Shown piece after piece: positions 17,719 to 26,720 of a stretch of DNA of 64,000 nt (its first letter is position 1; every line of letters starts with the position of its first letter). The notes beneath the pieces were generated by a model. The model did not search any database and was not told where the DNA came from. It saw nothing but the letters and a program-made list of their open reading frames with translations. Location of the stretch: the NCBI RefSeq assembly GCF_039539445.1, contig NZ_BAABDD010000005.1:124001-188000 (forward strand). Reading direction: 5' to 3'. The stretch comes from Salinactinospora qingdaonensis (lineage in GTDB: Bacteria > Actinomycetota > Actinomycetes > Streptosporangiales > Streptosporangiaceae). The position numbers and the translations under genes are program-made.

Positions 17719-18699
17719 TCACGCCGGGGTGTGGCCGTACCCATCGCCCGCCGTCAGCGCCGGCTGCTCCAGTGTCAGGGTCGCCGCGTCGGCGTCCAGC
17801 GTGGCCGCGACCCCCACCGGCACGGTCATCTGGCTCGGGCCGTGCCCGAAGCCCAACTCCCACAACACCGGCACCCGCAGCGGTGCCAACCGTTCCAGCA
17901 GCAACTCCCGGATCGCCTGCGGGCCCGGAGAGCACTGGTGCCAGGAGCCCAGCACGATCCCAGCCACCCCTTCTATCCAGCCGCTGCGCAACAGTTGCCC
18001 CAGCATGCGGTCGATACGGCGCAGTTCCTCGCCCACCTCTTCCAACAGCAGGATCGTCTCGGCCGCGCACGGCCGACTGTGCGGGGTGGCCATGCCGTCG
18101 TTGAGCAGGCTGAGGTTACCGCCGGCCAGTACCCCGCGCGCGGTGCCCGGCACCAACGTCTCGGCCGTGGGCGAGGTCAGTCGCATCTGCGACTCCGGGT
18201 CGAACAGCGTGGCCCGCAGCCCTCGCGCTGTAGGCGCGTCGTTGGAGAACGCCGCTGTGGCCGGCATCGGCCCGTGCAGGCCCGCCCGCCCCAGTTCCAT
18301 CGCGAACGCCTCGTGCAGCGCGGTGACGTCGCTGTAGCCCACGAACGCCTTCGGCGGGGCTTCACGCAGCGCCGTGAAGTCCAGCAGATCCAGCGTACGG
18401 TGGGCGCCGTCGCCCCCGCGCGCGCACAGCACGGCGGCCGTGGTGGGGTCGGTCATCGCCTGTTGGAGATCGGCGGCGCGGTCGGCGTCTTTCCCGGCCA
18501 GGAAGTCCCACTTGGGGTGGCGGTCGAAGACGTGGGACCCGAGCACGGGCTCCAACCCCCACTCGCGCAGCAGCGCGCACCCCTTGTCGAGAAGTTCGCG
18601 CGAGACGGGGCCGGAGGGGGCCACCACCGACACGCGGTCGCCCGCACGCAGCCGCGGTGGGCGCGTTAGGCCAGGAGAGAGGTCCGAAGACGTCAGCAT
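17719..18699 (-). CDS. Peptidase S66, LD-carboxypeptidase (muropeptide family)
   Basis: A 326-residue serine peptidase of family S66 (LdcA/YkfA/MccF). The nucleophile is Ser123 in GYSDVTALHE. The other triad members are probably Glu220 in TILLLEEVGEEL and His286 in LGFGHGPSQM. LdcA removes terminal D-Ala from tetrapeptides, and the related MccF and YkfA act on peptide conjugates and muropeptides. It sits with other peptidases beside a dipeptide importer, which supports a role in recycling cell-wall peptides. The start ATG 18699 is followed by a short polar leader with no signal peptide, so the enzyme is cytoplasmic. Confidence 0.92.
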   Translation of the reverse strand: MLTSSDLSPGLTRPPRLRAGDRVSVVAPSGPVSRELLDKGCALLREWGLEPVLGSHVFDRHPKWDFLAGKDADRAADLQQAMTDPTTAAVLCARGGDGAHRTLDLLDFTALREAPPKAFVGYSDVTALHEAFAMELGRAGLHGPMPATAAFSNDAPTARGLRATLFDPESQMRLTSPTAETLVPGTARGVLAGGNLSLLNDGMATPHSRPCAAETILLLEEVGEELRRIDRMLGQLLRSGWIEGVAGIVLGSWHQCSPGPQAIRELLLERLAPLRVPVLWELGFGHGPSQMTVPVGVAATLDADAATLTLEQPALTAGDGYGHTPA

Positions 18700-18869
18700 C
18701 GTTTCTTGGCGCGGTCCCGGACGTCGGACCGGGCGTGGACGCCATCCTCCTCACTATCTTCTCACGGATTACCATAAGACTACGCTGCGTATTCACGATA
18801 ACGGAATCACCGCGCCCCCGGATTCGCGTCCCCCGCGCGTTCGGGCGCTTGACCCCGGCACAGCGCGGT

Positions 18870-20876
18870 TCAATGCTGAAGCCGCACCGGTGGGGCGTCG
18901 GTGTCGAACCCGAATACCTGCGCATACAGTGACAACTCGGCGTGCAGCGCCGTGACCATCGTCGCGGCCCGTCTGAAGCCGTGCTGTTCACCCTCGAAGG
19001 TGAGATAGGCGTGCGCCACCTCGCGCCCGGCCACGCGCTCCAGGAACCGTTCGCACTGGGCGGGCGGGCAGATCGGATCGTCGAGCCCTTGCAGCAGCAC
19101 GAACGGTGCGCTGACCCGATCGGCGTGGTTGATGGGGGAGCGTTCCTCGTAGCGGCGGTGCTGCTGCGGCCACGGCCCCACGATGCTCTCCAAGTACTGC
19201 GACTCGAAGTCGTGGGTCTCCCCGGTGCGCCACCCCACCAGGTCCAAGATGGGAAACCGGATCGCCGCGCAGCGGAAGGTGTCGGTGAACGCCAGGGCCG
19301 CGGCAGCGGTCCACCCGCCGGCGCTGCCGCCCCGGATCGCCAGCCGGTCGGGGTCGGCTCGTCCCGTCTCGGCCAGCGACCGTGCCACGGTCACGCAGTC
19401 GGCCACGTCGACCACCCCCCAGTTGCCGCGCAGCCGTTCCCGGTAAGCGCGGCCGTAGCCGGTCGAGCCGCCGTACTCGACGTCGGCCACGCCGATGCCG
19501 CGGCTGGTGAAGTAGGCGATCTCCAGATCGTAGAGCATCGGGCTGTGACCGGTGGGGCCGCCGTGGACGAAGATCACATAGGGCGGCGGTGTCTCCGCTG
19601 GGCCGGTGACCTCGGGGTGGTGCGGCGGGTAGAGGTTGGCGTGCACGCTCACCCCGTTTTGACCGGTGAACACCTCAGCCTGGGGGCGCGGCAGGAAGGC
19701 GGCGAAGGGGACCTTCTCGCCCGTGGTGTCGCGCGGCCGGCTCAGCGAGCGCCACTGTCCGCTGTCGAGGTCGACCGCGACCACCTCGCCGGGGATCGTG
19801 GGGCCGGCGGCCAGCCCGACCACCCATGCGCCGGCGCCGATGGGGGTGAGCCGCGGCAGCCACGCGGTGTGGCCGGTGTCGACGTCACGCATGACTCCAC
19901 TCGCCGGGTCGAGCACCCCCAGCGAGGTCGTGGCCGTGCCGTGGATGGTGGCGATCCGCCCGTCGGCCAGCGCCGCGCACCACGTCGAGCCCAATTGCCA
20001 CAGCGGACCGCCGCACTCCTCGGTGCGCAGGTAGGGCTCTAACGGCCCGCGCTCGCCGGTGCTCAACCGCACCCGGTGCAGGTTCCACCATCCGCCGGGG
20101 TCGGAGATGTAGCACAATGTGTCGGCGTCGAGCCATTCGGCCTGGACGATCGCCTCGTCTGGTCCACCGGCCACCGTGTGTGTCCCCTCCAGGCGGCCCT
20201 CGGCGGTGAGTGCGCCCGCGCGCAGTTCGGTGGCGTCCCACGGCATGTTGGGGTGGTCCCAACCGATCCACGACAGGTGGCCTCCCGTGGGGCTCACGCG
20301 GGGGCAGGCCAGGAAGTGGCGGTCGGTGACGATCTCGCGGATGGCGTCGGGGTCGGTGGCCGCCGCCCCGTCGAGGGGGACCGCGACGATGGCGCGCACC
20401 ACGTCGGTGGGCGCCGGCCCAATGTGGCTCTCGCGCACGCACCACACCTCGCCGCCATCGGGGGAGATGATGGGCTCGGCGTAGCGCTCGCCCGAGGGCA
20501 GCGCCGGCTCGGGGGTCAGCGGCAGCGGCGCGGCGCCGCCGGGTTCGTAGCGGTAGAGTCGCTGGTCGCTGAACTCGCTGAAGACCACGGCCGGCCCCGC
20601 GCTGCCGGGCAGCAGCACGTAGCAGCGGCTGCTGTACTCGTGGACCCGGCTGCGCGCGTTCCACGGCGCCGGCAGCACCGTCTCGCTGCCGTGGTCGGGG
20701 GCGTCGAGGCGGGTGCGGCACAGCGCCACCCGTCCCCCCTCCCGCGGGCGGGGTTCGGCCCACCACACCTGGCCCGCCAGCGCGGTGGGCCAGGACGGCA
20801 GGCCGTCGTCGGCGGCCACGGTCTCGGCATCAATCGGGGAGGGCCACGCACCGTAGGGCACAACTCGTTTGGTCAC
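18870..20876 (-). CDS. S9 family peptidase (prolyl oligopeptidase / dipeptidyl aminopeptidase type)
   Basis: A 668-residue two-domain serine peptidase. I start at GTG 20876 (VTKRVVPYGAWPSPI), where AGAAGG lies about 7 bases upstream; the longer open frame to 21128 runs into the next gene. The N-terminal two-thirds form a beta-propeller-like domain. The C-terminal alpha/beta hydrolase domain has the nucleophile in GGSAGGWT (about Ser518), the Asp in GLDDPICPP (about 598) and the His in EGEQHGF (about 630). Such enzymes trim short peptides. It is in the reverse-strand peptidase operon, 59 bases after the M20 gene. Confidence 0.92.
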   Translation of the reverse strand: MTKRVVPYGAWPSPIDAETVAADDGLPSWPTALAGQVWWAEPRPREGGRVALCRTRLDAPDHGSETVLPAPWNARSRVHEYSSRCYVLLPGSAGPAVVFSEFSDQRLYRYEPGGAAPLPLTPEPALPSGERYAEPIISPDGGEVWCVRESHIGPAPTDVVRAIVAVPLDGAAATDPDAIREIVTDRHFLACPRVSPTGGHLSWIGWDHPNMPWDATELRAGALTAEGRLEGTHTVAGGPDEAIVQAEWLDADTLCYISDPGGWWNLHRVRLSTGERGPLEPYLRTEECGGPLWQLGSTWCAALADGRIATIHGTATTSLGVLDPASGVMRDVDTGHTAWLPRLTPIGAGAWVVGLAAGPTIPGEVVAVDLDSGQWRSLSRPRDTTGEKVPFAAFLPRPQAEVFTGQNGVSVHANLYPPHHPEVTGPAETPPPYVIFVHGGPTGHSPMLYDLEIAYFTSRGIGVADVEYGGSTGYGRAYRERLRGNWGVVDVADCVTVARSLAETGRADPDRLAIRGGSAGGWTAAAALAFTDTFRCAAIRFPILDLVGWRTGETHDFESQYLESIVGPWPQQHRRYEERSPINHADRVSAPFVLLQGLDDPICPPAQCERFLERVAGREVAHAYLTFEGEQHGFRRAATMVTALHAELSLYAQVFGFDTDAPPVRLQH

Positions 20877-20935
20877 CGGCGCCTTCTTTCTGGGGTTGGA
20901 CTCCTCCGGCACGGCTCGCGCCGCCCGGAGCGGTC

Positions 20936-22327
20936 TCACGCCACCGACCGCAGGAAGTGGTCGAGGACGCGCACGCCGAAACGCAGCGCCTCGATGGGGA
21001 CGCGCTCGTCCACCCCGTGGAACAGCGCCCCATAGTCCAGCGACTCCGGCAGCAGCAAGGGGGAGAAGCCATAGCCGGTGATGCCCAGCGCCGCGAACTG
21101 CTTGGCGTCGGTGCCACCGGACAGGCACACCGGAACGACGTGGGCTCCGGGGTCATGGGCGCGCAGCGCCGCGCGCATCGCCGCGAACGTGGGCGAGTCC
21201 ACCGGCGCGGCCAGCGGGATAGAGCGGTGGGCGTAGGTCCACTCGACCCTCGTGCCGGTGAGGGCGTCCATGGTGGCCTCGAACTCCGCCTCGGTCCCCG
21301 GCAGCACCCGGCCGTCGATCCCGGCGCTGGCAGTGGCGGGGATGACGTTGATCTTGCCGCCGGCGTCGAGCACGGTGGGCGCGGCGCTGTTGCACAGCGT
21401 GGAGCGCACCAGCTCCGCGGCCGGGCCGAGCCGCTCCAGCAGCTCCGGCAGGTCACGCTCGACGTCGAAGCCGGGCGCCTCAGGGTCGGCGGCCACCCCC
21501 ACGGCCCGCCCCAGCTCCGCCAGGGCGGCCCGCGTCACGGGGGTGAGCCGCACCGGCCAGCGGTGTTGGCCGATCCGGGCCACCGTCGCCGCCAAAGCGG
21601 CCACCGCGTTGTCGTCGTTGACTTTGGAGCCGTGCCCGGCGGTGCCGCGCGCGCTCAGCCGCAGCCACGCCGTTCCGCGCTCGCCGGCACCCACGGGATA
21701 GATCCGCACCGGCGCGCCGGTAGCCGAGCGGGTGTGGAAGGTGTGGGCTCCCGACTCTCCGATGGCCTCGCTACAGCCCTCGAACAGGTCGGCGTGCTCG
21801 CGCACCAGCCAGTCGGCGCCGTAGGCGGCGCTGTCCTCCTCGTCGGCGGTGAAGGCGAGCACGACGTCACGGGTGGGCCGCACCCCGGCGCGCATCCAGG
21901 AGCGCACCAGCGCCAGCACCATGGCGTCGGCGTTTTTCATGTCGATGGCGCCGCGCCCCCACACCATGCCCTCGCGCACCTCGCCGGAGAAGGGCGCCAC
22001 CCGCCACTCGTCGGGTTCGGCGGGCACCACGTCCAGGTGGCCGTGCACCAGCAGCGCCGGGGCCGAGGGGTCGCTGCCGGCGACGCGGGCGACCACGTTG
22101 GTGCGCCCGGGCGCGGCCTCCAGTACCGCCGGCTCGAGCCCGGCCTCGGCCAGCCGCGCGGCGACGTATTCGGCCGCGGGGCGCTCCCAACAGTCGCCGC
22201 CGCCCCGGTTGCTGGTGTCGATGCGGATGAGGTCGCGGGTGAAGCGCACCACCTCGTCGTCGACCCGTTCCCACGCGCCGCCGTGGCTGGCGGGTCGCGG
22301 GGCGGTCGCGTCGTCGGTCTCAGCCAT
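20936..22327 (-). CDS. M20 family metallopeptidase
   Basis: A 463-residue di-zinc peptidase of the M20/ArgE/DapE/CPG2 group. Metal ligands and catalytic residues are seen in VHGHLDVVPAE (His/Asp), WGRGAIDMKNADAM (Asp), FTADEEDSAAYGADW (Glu-Glu) and the late SGGTDAKQF. I prefer ATG 22327, spaced 8 bases from a GGAG and overlapping the upstream stop by 8 bases; GTG 22333 is an alternative. It probably cleaves short peptides or N-acyl amino acids, consistent with its position between D-aminopeptidase and S9 peptidase genes. Confidence 0.92.
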   Translation of the reverse strand: MAETDDATAPRPASHGGAWERVDDEVVRFTRDLIRIDTSNRGGGDCWERPAAEYVAARLAEAGLEPAVLEAAPGRTNVVARVAGSDPSAPALLVHGHLDVVPAEPDEWRVAPFSGEVREGMVWGRGAIDMKNADAMVLALVRSWMRAGVRPTRDVVLAFTADEEDSAAYGADWLVREHADLFEGCSEAIGESGAHTFHTRSATGAPVRIYPVGAGERGTAWLRLSARGTAGHGSKVNDDNAVAALAATVARIGQHRWPVRLTPVTRAALAELGRAVGVAADPEAPGFDVERDLPELLERLGPAAELVRSTLCNSAAPTVLDAGGKINVIPATASAGIDGRVLPGTEAEFEATMDALTGTRVEWTYAHRSIPLAAPVDSPTFAAMRAALRAHDPGAHVVPVCLSGGTDAKQFAALGITGYGFSPLLLPESLDYGALFHGVDERVPIEALRFGVRVLDHFLRSVA

Positions 22328-23153
22328 AGTCACGCTCCACAGCGCTGGAGATGAGGGTGGTCACCGCTTTGAAGCAACGGATCATGTCATAGGCGGTGGG
22401 GGAGGTGAACCCCACCCGGCGCTCGCCATGGCGTGCCACGCCGGGGATCATGGCGGCGGCGCCGGCGAGTTGGGCGGCGTCGACCTCGACCTCCACCGTC
22501 AAAGGCTCGGGCGCGGCGGGGCGCAGGCGTCCGGCCAGCGCCATGGATGCCTCGGCGCCCTCGGCGATGTCGGCGCGGGTGCGCACCGGCGGGCGGCACC
22601 GGGCCGCGTAGCGCGAGACGTGCTCCTTGACCGCGACCGTGCGGGCCGCGGGCGCGTAGCTCGCGGCGTCGGCGCAGGCGCGATCGTCGCCGGTGACCAG
22701 CACCACCGGGGTGCCGTACTCGGCGCTGACGCGGGCGTTGAGCACCCCCTCGCTGGCCGGTGCGCCGTCGAGCCACACGCCGGTGATGGAGTTGGGCAGG
22801 TAGGTGTGGGCGAGCACCCCCGCGGCACCGGCACCGCAGTGGTAGCCCAGGAACGCGACCCCGTCGATGTCGCCGTGCTGCACCCCTTCGACCATCGTGA
22901 GGTCCTTGTGGCGTCCGGTGAGCATCGTGGCGCGCTCGTCGAGGCGTTCCAGCAGCAGGTTGCGCATACTCGCGTGGGCCTCGTTGACCACGACCTCGCT
23001 GGCTCCGCCGGCGAAGAACCCGGCGATGGCGCCGTTGACGTCGGAGGTGAACATGATGCGGCAACGCTGCCACTGCTCGGTACCCGGTTCGACATCGGCG
23101 GGCCAGGTGACCCCCGTCGCGCCCTCCATGTCAGCCGAGATCAGGATCTTCAC
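22320..23153 (-). CDS. M55 family D-aminopeptidase (DppA-like)
   Basis: A 277-residue protein of peptidase family M55. The N-terminal MKILISADMEGATGV is the family signature, with VNEAHASMRN and LGYHCGAGAAG later as metal-binding and catalytic blocks. Bacillus subtilis DppA of this family removes D-Ala from D-Ala-containing peptides and forms a decamer. Here it is the first gene of the reverse-strand peptidase operon and overlaps the M20 gene. Next to a dipeptide importer this repeats the logic of the Bacillus dpp locus. Confidence 0.93.
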   Translation of the reverse strand: MKILISADMEGATGVTWPADVEPGTEQWQRCRIMFTSDVNGAIAGFFAGGASEVVVNEAHASMRNLLLERLDERATMLTGRHKDLTMVEGVQHGDIDGVAFLGYHCGAGAAGVLAHTYLPNSITGVWLDGAPASEGVLNARVSAEYGTPVVLVTGDDRACADAASYAPAARTVAVKEHVSRYAARCRPPVRTRADIAEGAEASMALAGRLRPAAPEPLTVEVEVDAAQLAGAAAMIPGVARHGERRVGFTSPTAYDMIRCFKAVTTLISSAVERDYG

Positions 23154-23526
23154 GACTCCCGACTGTAAAGCTTCCTATCGCACCACGCACTCATATCGGC
23201 ACATAACGTCACCCAGATGTGGCGCCCTGTTTCCCCGGCCCCTCCAGCGGGGACGCCGGTCGCCGCCCACGCCTGCGGGCGGTCGTCTTGGGGGAGGCGA
23301 CTACCGGCTCTGGTTTTCCTGAAGATACAGTGGTCGGATTCTGCGGGGTGCTGGGGCGGCGTACAGCACATCTTGTCGGGAGTAATTCCAGTTCATAGCG
23401 GCATAAATCGGGTCGATAGGTGTCTGACTCTCCGCTAGGGCTTTCTTTTTCCTCATTTTCTTTCAGAAAGCTATTGCAAGCTAGTTACCCAGCGTATTAA
23501 CGTGACTGCGATGGGAAGGAGGCGGT
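23154..23526. other. Divergent intergenic region, AT-richer on the right side
   Basis: The gap lies between the D-aminopeptidase operon and the XRE regulator. From about 23330 the base composition becomes much less GC-rich than the flanks, with T-runs (about 23440-23465) and CTTTCAGAAAG. TTGCAA and TATTAA motifs (about 23475-23500) may form the regulator promoter, with short spacing. No gene is seen. Confidence 0.55.
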
Positions 23527-24381
23527 GTGGTCACCACCACTGTCGGCCGGAAGCGGCTGGGGATCGAGCTTCGCAAGCTGCGGGAGCGCAAAGAGCTGAC
23601 CAACCTGCAAGCAGCGCAACACATCGGCGTCTCGGAAGCCACCCTCAGCCGGATCGAGACGGGGAAGCGCTTCGCCAAGCCGGCCGAGCTGCGTGCCCTG
23701 ATGGAGCTTTACGGGGTGAGCGACACCCAGCAGCAAGAACGTTTCCAGGCCATGTCCAAGATCGCGGTCGAGGAGAGCTGGTGGGACGAGTACGACGACG
23801 TGCTCCCCTCGGGCCTGGACAGCTACATGGGCTTTGAAAGCGAAGCGGTAGCGCTGCGCAGCTATGATGACCAACTGCTTCACGGGCTGCTGCAAACCGA
23901 GGACTACGCACGGACGGTGATCCACGCTTCGCGACCGCGTGCCCCCAAAGAAGTCGTCGCCCGGCTCACAGAGCTGCGGATGCAGCGCAAGCACGTGCTG
24001 GAGCGCGAGCCCGCGCTGAAGCTCTGGAACATCATCGACGAGTCCGTGCTGCGTCGCCCGGTTGGCGGGCCTGCGGTCATGGCCGCCCAACTGCGCCACC
24101 TCGCGGCCCTGGCGGAACTGCCCAACCTCACTGTGCAGGTGCTGCCGTTCGCGCGTGGGGCACATGTCGCTATGAGCGGCCCCTTCATGCTTCTGGAGTT
24201 CGATGATCCCCAGGATTGCAACCAGCTTTACCTGGATGCGCCCACCGGCAACATATTCATCCAGAAACGAGAGGTGGTGACAGAATTCCGGGAGCGATTC
24301 GATCTCCTCAACGCCGCAGCCATGGCGCCGGAGGAGTCGCTCTCCCTCATCATCGCGATCGCGGAGGACTACGCCAGATGA
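23527..24381 (+). CDS. XRE-type helix-turn-helix regulator with DUF5753 domain (WhiJ-like)
   Basis: A 284-residue regulator. The HTH_31/XRE domain covers about residues 10-70 (LRERKELTNLQAAQHIGVSEATLSRIETGKR). The rest is DUF5753, including the pattern ESVLRRPVGGPAVMAAQLRHL and LTVQVLPFARGAH. GTG 23527 has an excellent AAGGAGG upstream. Such proteins come in many copies in actinomycetes, paired with a DUF397 protein, and WhiJ of Streptomyces represses development genes. The DUF397 partner overlaps by 4 bases downstream. A decayed relative of the pair lies at 47.9-48.4 kb. Confidence 0.92.
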   Translation: MVTTTVGRKRLGIELRKLRERKELTNLQAAQHIGVSEATLSRIETGKRFAKPAELRALMELYGVSDTQQQERFQAMSKIAVEESWWDEYDDVLPSGLDSYMGFESEAVALRSYDDQLLHGLLQTEDYARTVIHASRPRAPKEVVARLTELRMQRKHVLEREPALKLWNIIDESVLRRPVGGPAVMAAQLRHLAALAELPNLTVQVLPFARGAHVAMSGPFMLLEFDDPQDCNQLYLDAPTGNIFIQKREVVTEFRERFDLLNAAAMAPEESLSLIIAIAEDYAR

Positions 24382-24593
24382 CAACTCAACCAGACCTGGC
24401 AACGGCGCACTGGTTCAAGGCCACCGCCAGCAACAGTGGGCATGGCTGTGTGGAGGTCGCCCATGTGGCGGGCGGCACGGCTGTGCGTGATTCGAAGAAT
24501 CCTGATGGTTCCGTCCTGTTCTTTACTCCTCATGAGTGGGAGTGCTTTGTGGACGGGGTGGGCAAGGGCGAGTTCCACCGTCCTGCCCGGTAA
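24378..24593 (+). CDS. DUF397 domain protein, partner of the XRE regulator
   Basis: A 71-residue protein starting at ATG 24378, which overlaps the regulator stop (ATGA). It shows the DUF397 layout: WFKATASNSGHGCVEVAHV, then AVRDSKNPDGSVLFFTPHEWECFVDGV. In whiJ-type loci this small protein is thought to modulate the regulator. The frame stays open upstream inside the regulator, but similarity begins at this Met. Confidence 0.92.
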   Translation: MTTQPDLATAHWFKATASNSGHGCVEVAHVAGGTAVRDSKNPDGSVLFFTPHEWECFVDGVGKGEFHRPAR

Positions 24594-24602
24594 CCGAGAA
24601 GT

Positions 24603-24648
24603 AGCTGCCCAGGGCGCTGATGAGTTGGCGCTCCCGCCCCGGGCAGCT
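24603..24648 (+). terminator. Intercistronic hairpin
   Basis: AGCTGCCC (24603-24610) pairs with GGGCAGCT (24641-24648), with further inner pairing of GGGCGC to GCGCTCC. There is no T-run. It may be a partial terminator or attenuator between the DUF397 gene and the next gene. Confidence 0.5.
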
Positions 24649-24668
24649 TCACCGAAAGGAGATCTCAC

Positions 24669-25001
24669 ATGGATGCCCCCAACGGCTCGGATTCTGTCTA
24701 CCATGCCGACGCTTGCGGCATCGACGACGAATTCCCGGAGTTACTCTCCCCCGAGCAGCTTGAACGCCACATCGCCGCGGTCGCCGACCAGCTCAACCGG
24801 GCGGGCTACACCGTGCGCAAAGCACGCAGCGGCGATTCCCACGACCTGTGTGTCCACACCTCCGACCACGCCGCCAGCGCCAAGGTCTTCCTCGACGCCG
24901 ACCGCAGCGCCGCGTGGGAAACCTGGTGCGAAGCCGAGGAGGGCACCGCCAGTGTCCACCTCGCCGCCCGGATCGCCCGCAGCCTGAGCCCGCAGGCGTG
25001 A
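24669..25001 (+). CDS. Hypothetical protein, 110 residues
   Basis: A small acidic protein with no recognised domain, starting at ATG 24669 behind GAAAGGAGATC, a strong ribosome binding site. It has a probable helical middle part (SPEQLERHIAAVADQLNRAGY) followed by a beta-like segment. It follows the XRE/DUF397 pair and is probably co-transcribed, with a strong hairpin just after it. Its role is unknown. Confidence 0.75.
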   Translation: MDAPNGSDSVYHADACGIDDEFPELLSPEQLERHIAAVADQLNRAGYTVRKARSGDSHDLCVHTSDHAASAKVFLDADRSAAWETWCEAEEGTASVHLAARIARSLSPQA

Positions 25002-25030
25002 GCGGTCCCCAGCCACGACGATTTCCACCG

Positions 25031-25068
25031 CCCCGGGGCCGCTTGCGTTACACGTCGCGGCCCTGGGG
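25031..25068 (+). terminator. Strong hairpin after the 110-residue gene
   Basis: CCCCGGGGCCGC (25031-25042) pairs with GCGGCCCTGGGG (25057-25068), 11 of 12 bases. No T-run follows. It is likely a terminator for the forward operon. Confidence 0.6.
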
Positions 25069-25133
25069 CTGTTGACCGGTCCGCCCGAAGGCGCTTACGG
25101 CGCGAAGGTTAGCCGCCGAGCTGGCTGAACGTC

Positions 25134-25865
25134 TCAGTCCTGGGTGAGGTGTTGCAGGTACTTGTCGGGCTTGGCCAGGTAACGCCGCCAATGGTCAACG
25201 ATCTCCAGTTGCTCCCAGGAAGTGTGACGGGCGCCATGCTCGCCCACCTCGATGATGTCGGCTCCCGGGGTAGCGGCGAGGATCGGTGAGTGTGTGGCGC
25301 AGATAATTTGTGCTCCTGACTGACCAAGCTCGTGCAGCAGCCCGACGAGTTTGAGGCAGGACATGAAAGACAGCGCCGCCTCCGGTTCGTCCATCAGGTA
25401 GAGACCCGCTTCGGTGAACATCGTGTCGAACACGGTGAAGAACCCTTCGCCGTGAGACTGCGCCTCCAGATCCGACTCCCAGAAGCCGTAGGGGGTGCTC
25501 TTGAGGTTGCGCGCCAGGTTGAACAGGGTCTCCGCACGTAGGAAGAAGCCGTTGCGCTTGCGCCGGGGACCCCCGGTCAGCCGCAGCCCGGCAGTGGTGA
25601 ATTCGGCCTTCAATGCCGCGCCCAGTGGCGTCTTCCCATCTGTGCTGGAGTACTTGGTGCCGGCCTTCCCGCCCTCGGAGCTGATCTTGCAGACACCGGC
25701 GATTGCCTCGATAAGGGTGGATTTGCCCGACCCGTTCTCACCAACCAGAAACGTCACCGGCCGCTTGAATTCGAGCCCCTGTTTACCCAGTTCTTGCACC
25801 GGCGCCATGGTGAAGGGCCATTCTTCCGGCTGGCCTGGCGGGAGACTGATCTGGGTTAAATACAT
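25134..25865 (-). CDS. Small AAA ATPase (ABC/RecF-like, AAA_21 type)
   Basis: A 243-residue stand-alone ATPase. Walker A is GENGSGKST at residues 42-50. A signature-like SQSHGEGFF (AQSHGE) is at 137-140. Walker B GLYLMDEPEAAL has Asp159-Glu160, followed by the H-loop ICATHSP. It has no membrane partner and no coiled coil. Related proteins occur in defence, DNA repair and RiPP-associated clusters, so the role is open. Its start overlaps the end of the upstream phosphotransferase gene by 10 bases, so the two are co-translated. Confidence 0.88.
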   Translation of the reverse strand: MYLTQISLPPGQPEEWPFTMAPVQELGKQGLEFKRPVTFLVGENGSGKSTLIEAIAGVCKISSEGGKAGTKYSSTDGKTPLGAALKAEFTTAGLRLTGGPRRKRNGFFLRAETLFNLARNLKSTPYGFWESDLEAQSHGEGFFTVFDTMFTEAGLYLMDEPEAALSFMSCLKLVGLLHELGQSGAQIICATHSPILAATPGADIIEVGEHGARHTSWEQLEIVDHWRRYLAKPDKYLQHLTQD

Positions 25866-26707
25866 GGGTGGTCACCTTCGGGGCGGCGGTTCAACAGTTG
25901 GTCGGCAAGGCGGTGCAGCGGCAACACTAGGTCGGGATGTTCACCATCGGCGGCTCGGCTGAGCAGGTGGTCGATGACCGAAAGTTGGGCCAGTTTTCCC
26001 GCAGGAGTGTCGAGGGTGTCGCGGAAAACCTCATAAACCTTGCGCGCCGTTTTTGGTACGAGCAGGCTGTGACAGTAGAGGGTGGCGGCGTCGATGCCCT
26101 GGGGTGCCCTTCCCCATGTCTCCCAGTCCAGGATCGTCAAGCCCGGCGCGGTGAGATTGGCCCAGTGCAGGTCGCAGTGCGACGTCGCCCACGTTAGCGA
26201 TACGTCGAGATCCACCCAGGGACCGAAACGCACGTGCAAGCAGTACGCGAAGTTCTTCTCGCTGTAACTGACTCGGGCGCTGGGCTGCGCCTCGATCCGT
26301 GCCAGGGAGTCAGCCAGTTGCTCCCACCAGGCGTCGGGAAGATCGAGTTCCTTTCGTAGTTCCGGGGTGGAGGAGCAGACCGGTTCCGGGGCCAGCGTCA
26401 TGACCTCGGCTGCGAGCACGACGGGCGGTTCCTCCCACTCCGAGCGCGCCAACACCGTCGGCTTGGCCACGCCGGTCAACGCTGCCGCGTCCTGGTTGCC
26501 GGTCCACATACGATCCCCGGTCCACTCCCGGTGCTCGCCCGTGGCCCGCAACCAGACCGCCTCGCCCCGCCGTATCGCCAGAGCACCGATCGTCCTGTCG
26601 CGCCAGCCGAAAACGGGCTCCCCCGTGGGTTCGGCACCCAGTCGCGCGGCACCGTCAGCGAGCACTTGGCGCAGGAACAAGCGCTGCTCAGACTCGTCTC
26701 GGTCCAT
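25856..26707 (-). CDS. Phosphotransferase of the APH/protein-kinase-like fold
   Basis: A 283-residue protein from ATG 26707 (MDRDESEQRLFLRQ), with CGGAGCGG just upstream. A longer frame to 26956 overlaps the radical SAM gene and is ignored. The catalytic loop HCDLHWAN (177-184) and the metal-binding LDWE (Asp194) identify the aminoglycoside phosphotransferase/kinase fold. The N-lobe Lys is not obvious. The substrate is unknown. Its position directly after a radical SAM enzyme and before an ATPase suggests it acts on the same product or pathway rather than on an antibiotic. Confidence 0.82.
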   Translation of the reverse strand: MDRDESEQRLFLRQVLADGAARLGAEPTGEPVFGWRDRTIGALAIRRGEAVWLRATGEHREWTGDRMWTGNQDAAALTGVAKPTVLARSEWEEPPVVLAAEVMTLAPEPVCSSTPELRKELDLPDAWWEQLADSLARIEAQPSARVSYSEKNFAYCLHVRFGPWVDLDVSLTWATSHCDLHWANLTAPGLTILDWETWGRAPQGIDAATLYCHSLLVPKTARKVYEVFRDTLDTPAGKLAQLSVIDHLLSRAADGEHPDLVLPLHRLADQLLNRRPEGDHPCI

Positions 26708-26720
26708 TCCGCTCCGTCGT

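Noticed and set aside
24378..25001. DUF397 or 110-residue protein as a precursor peptide for the radical SAM enzyme
   Set aside because: Neither has a Cys-rich or repetitive core, both lie on the other strand, and DUF397 has a known regulator partner next to it.
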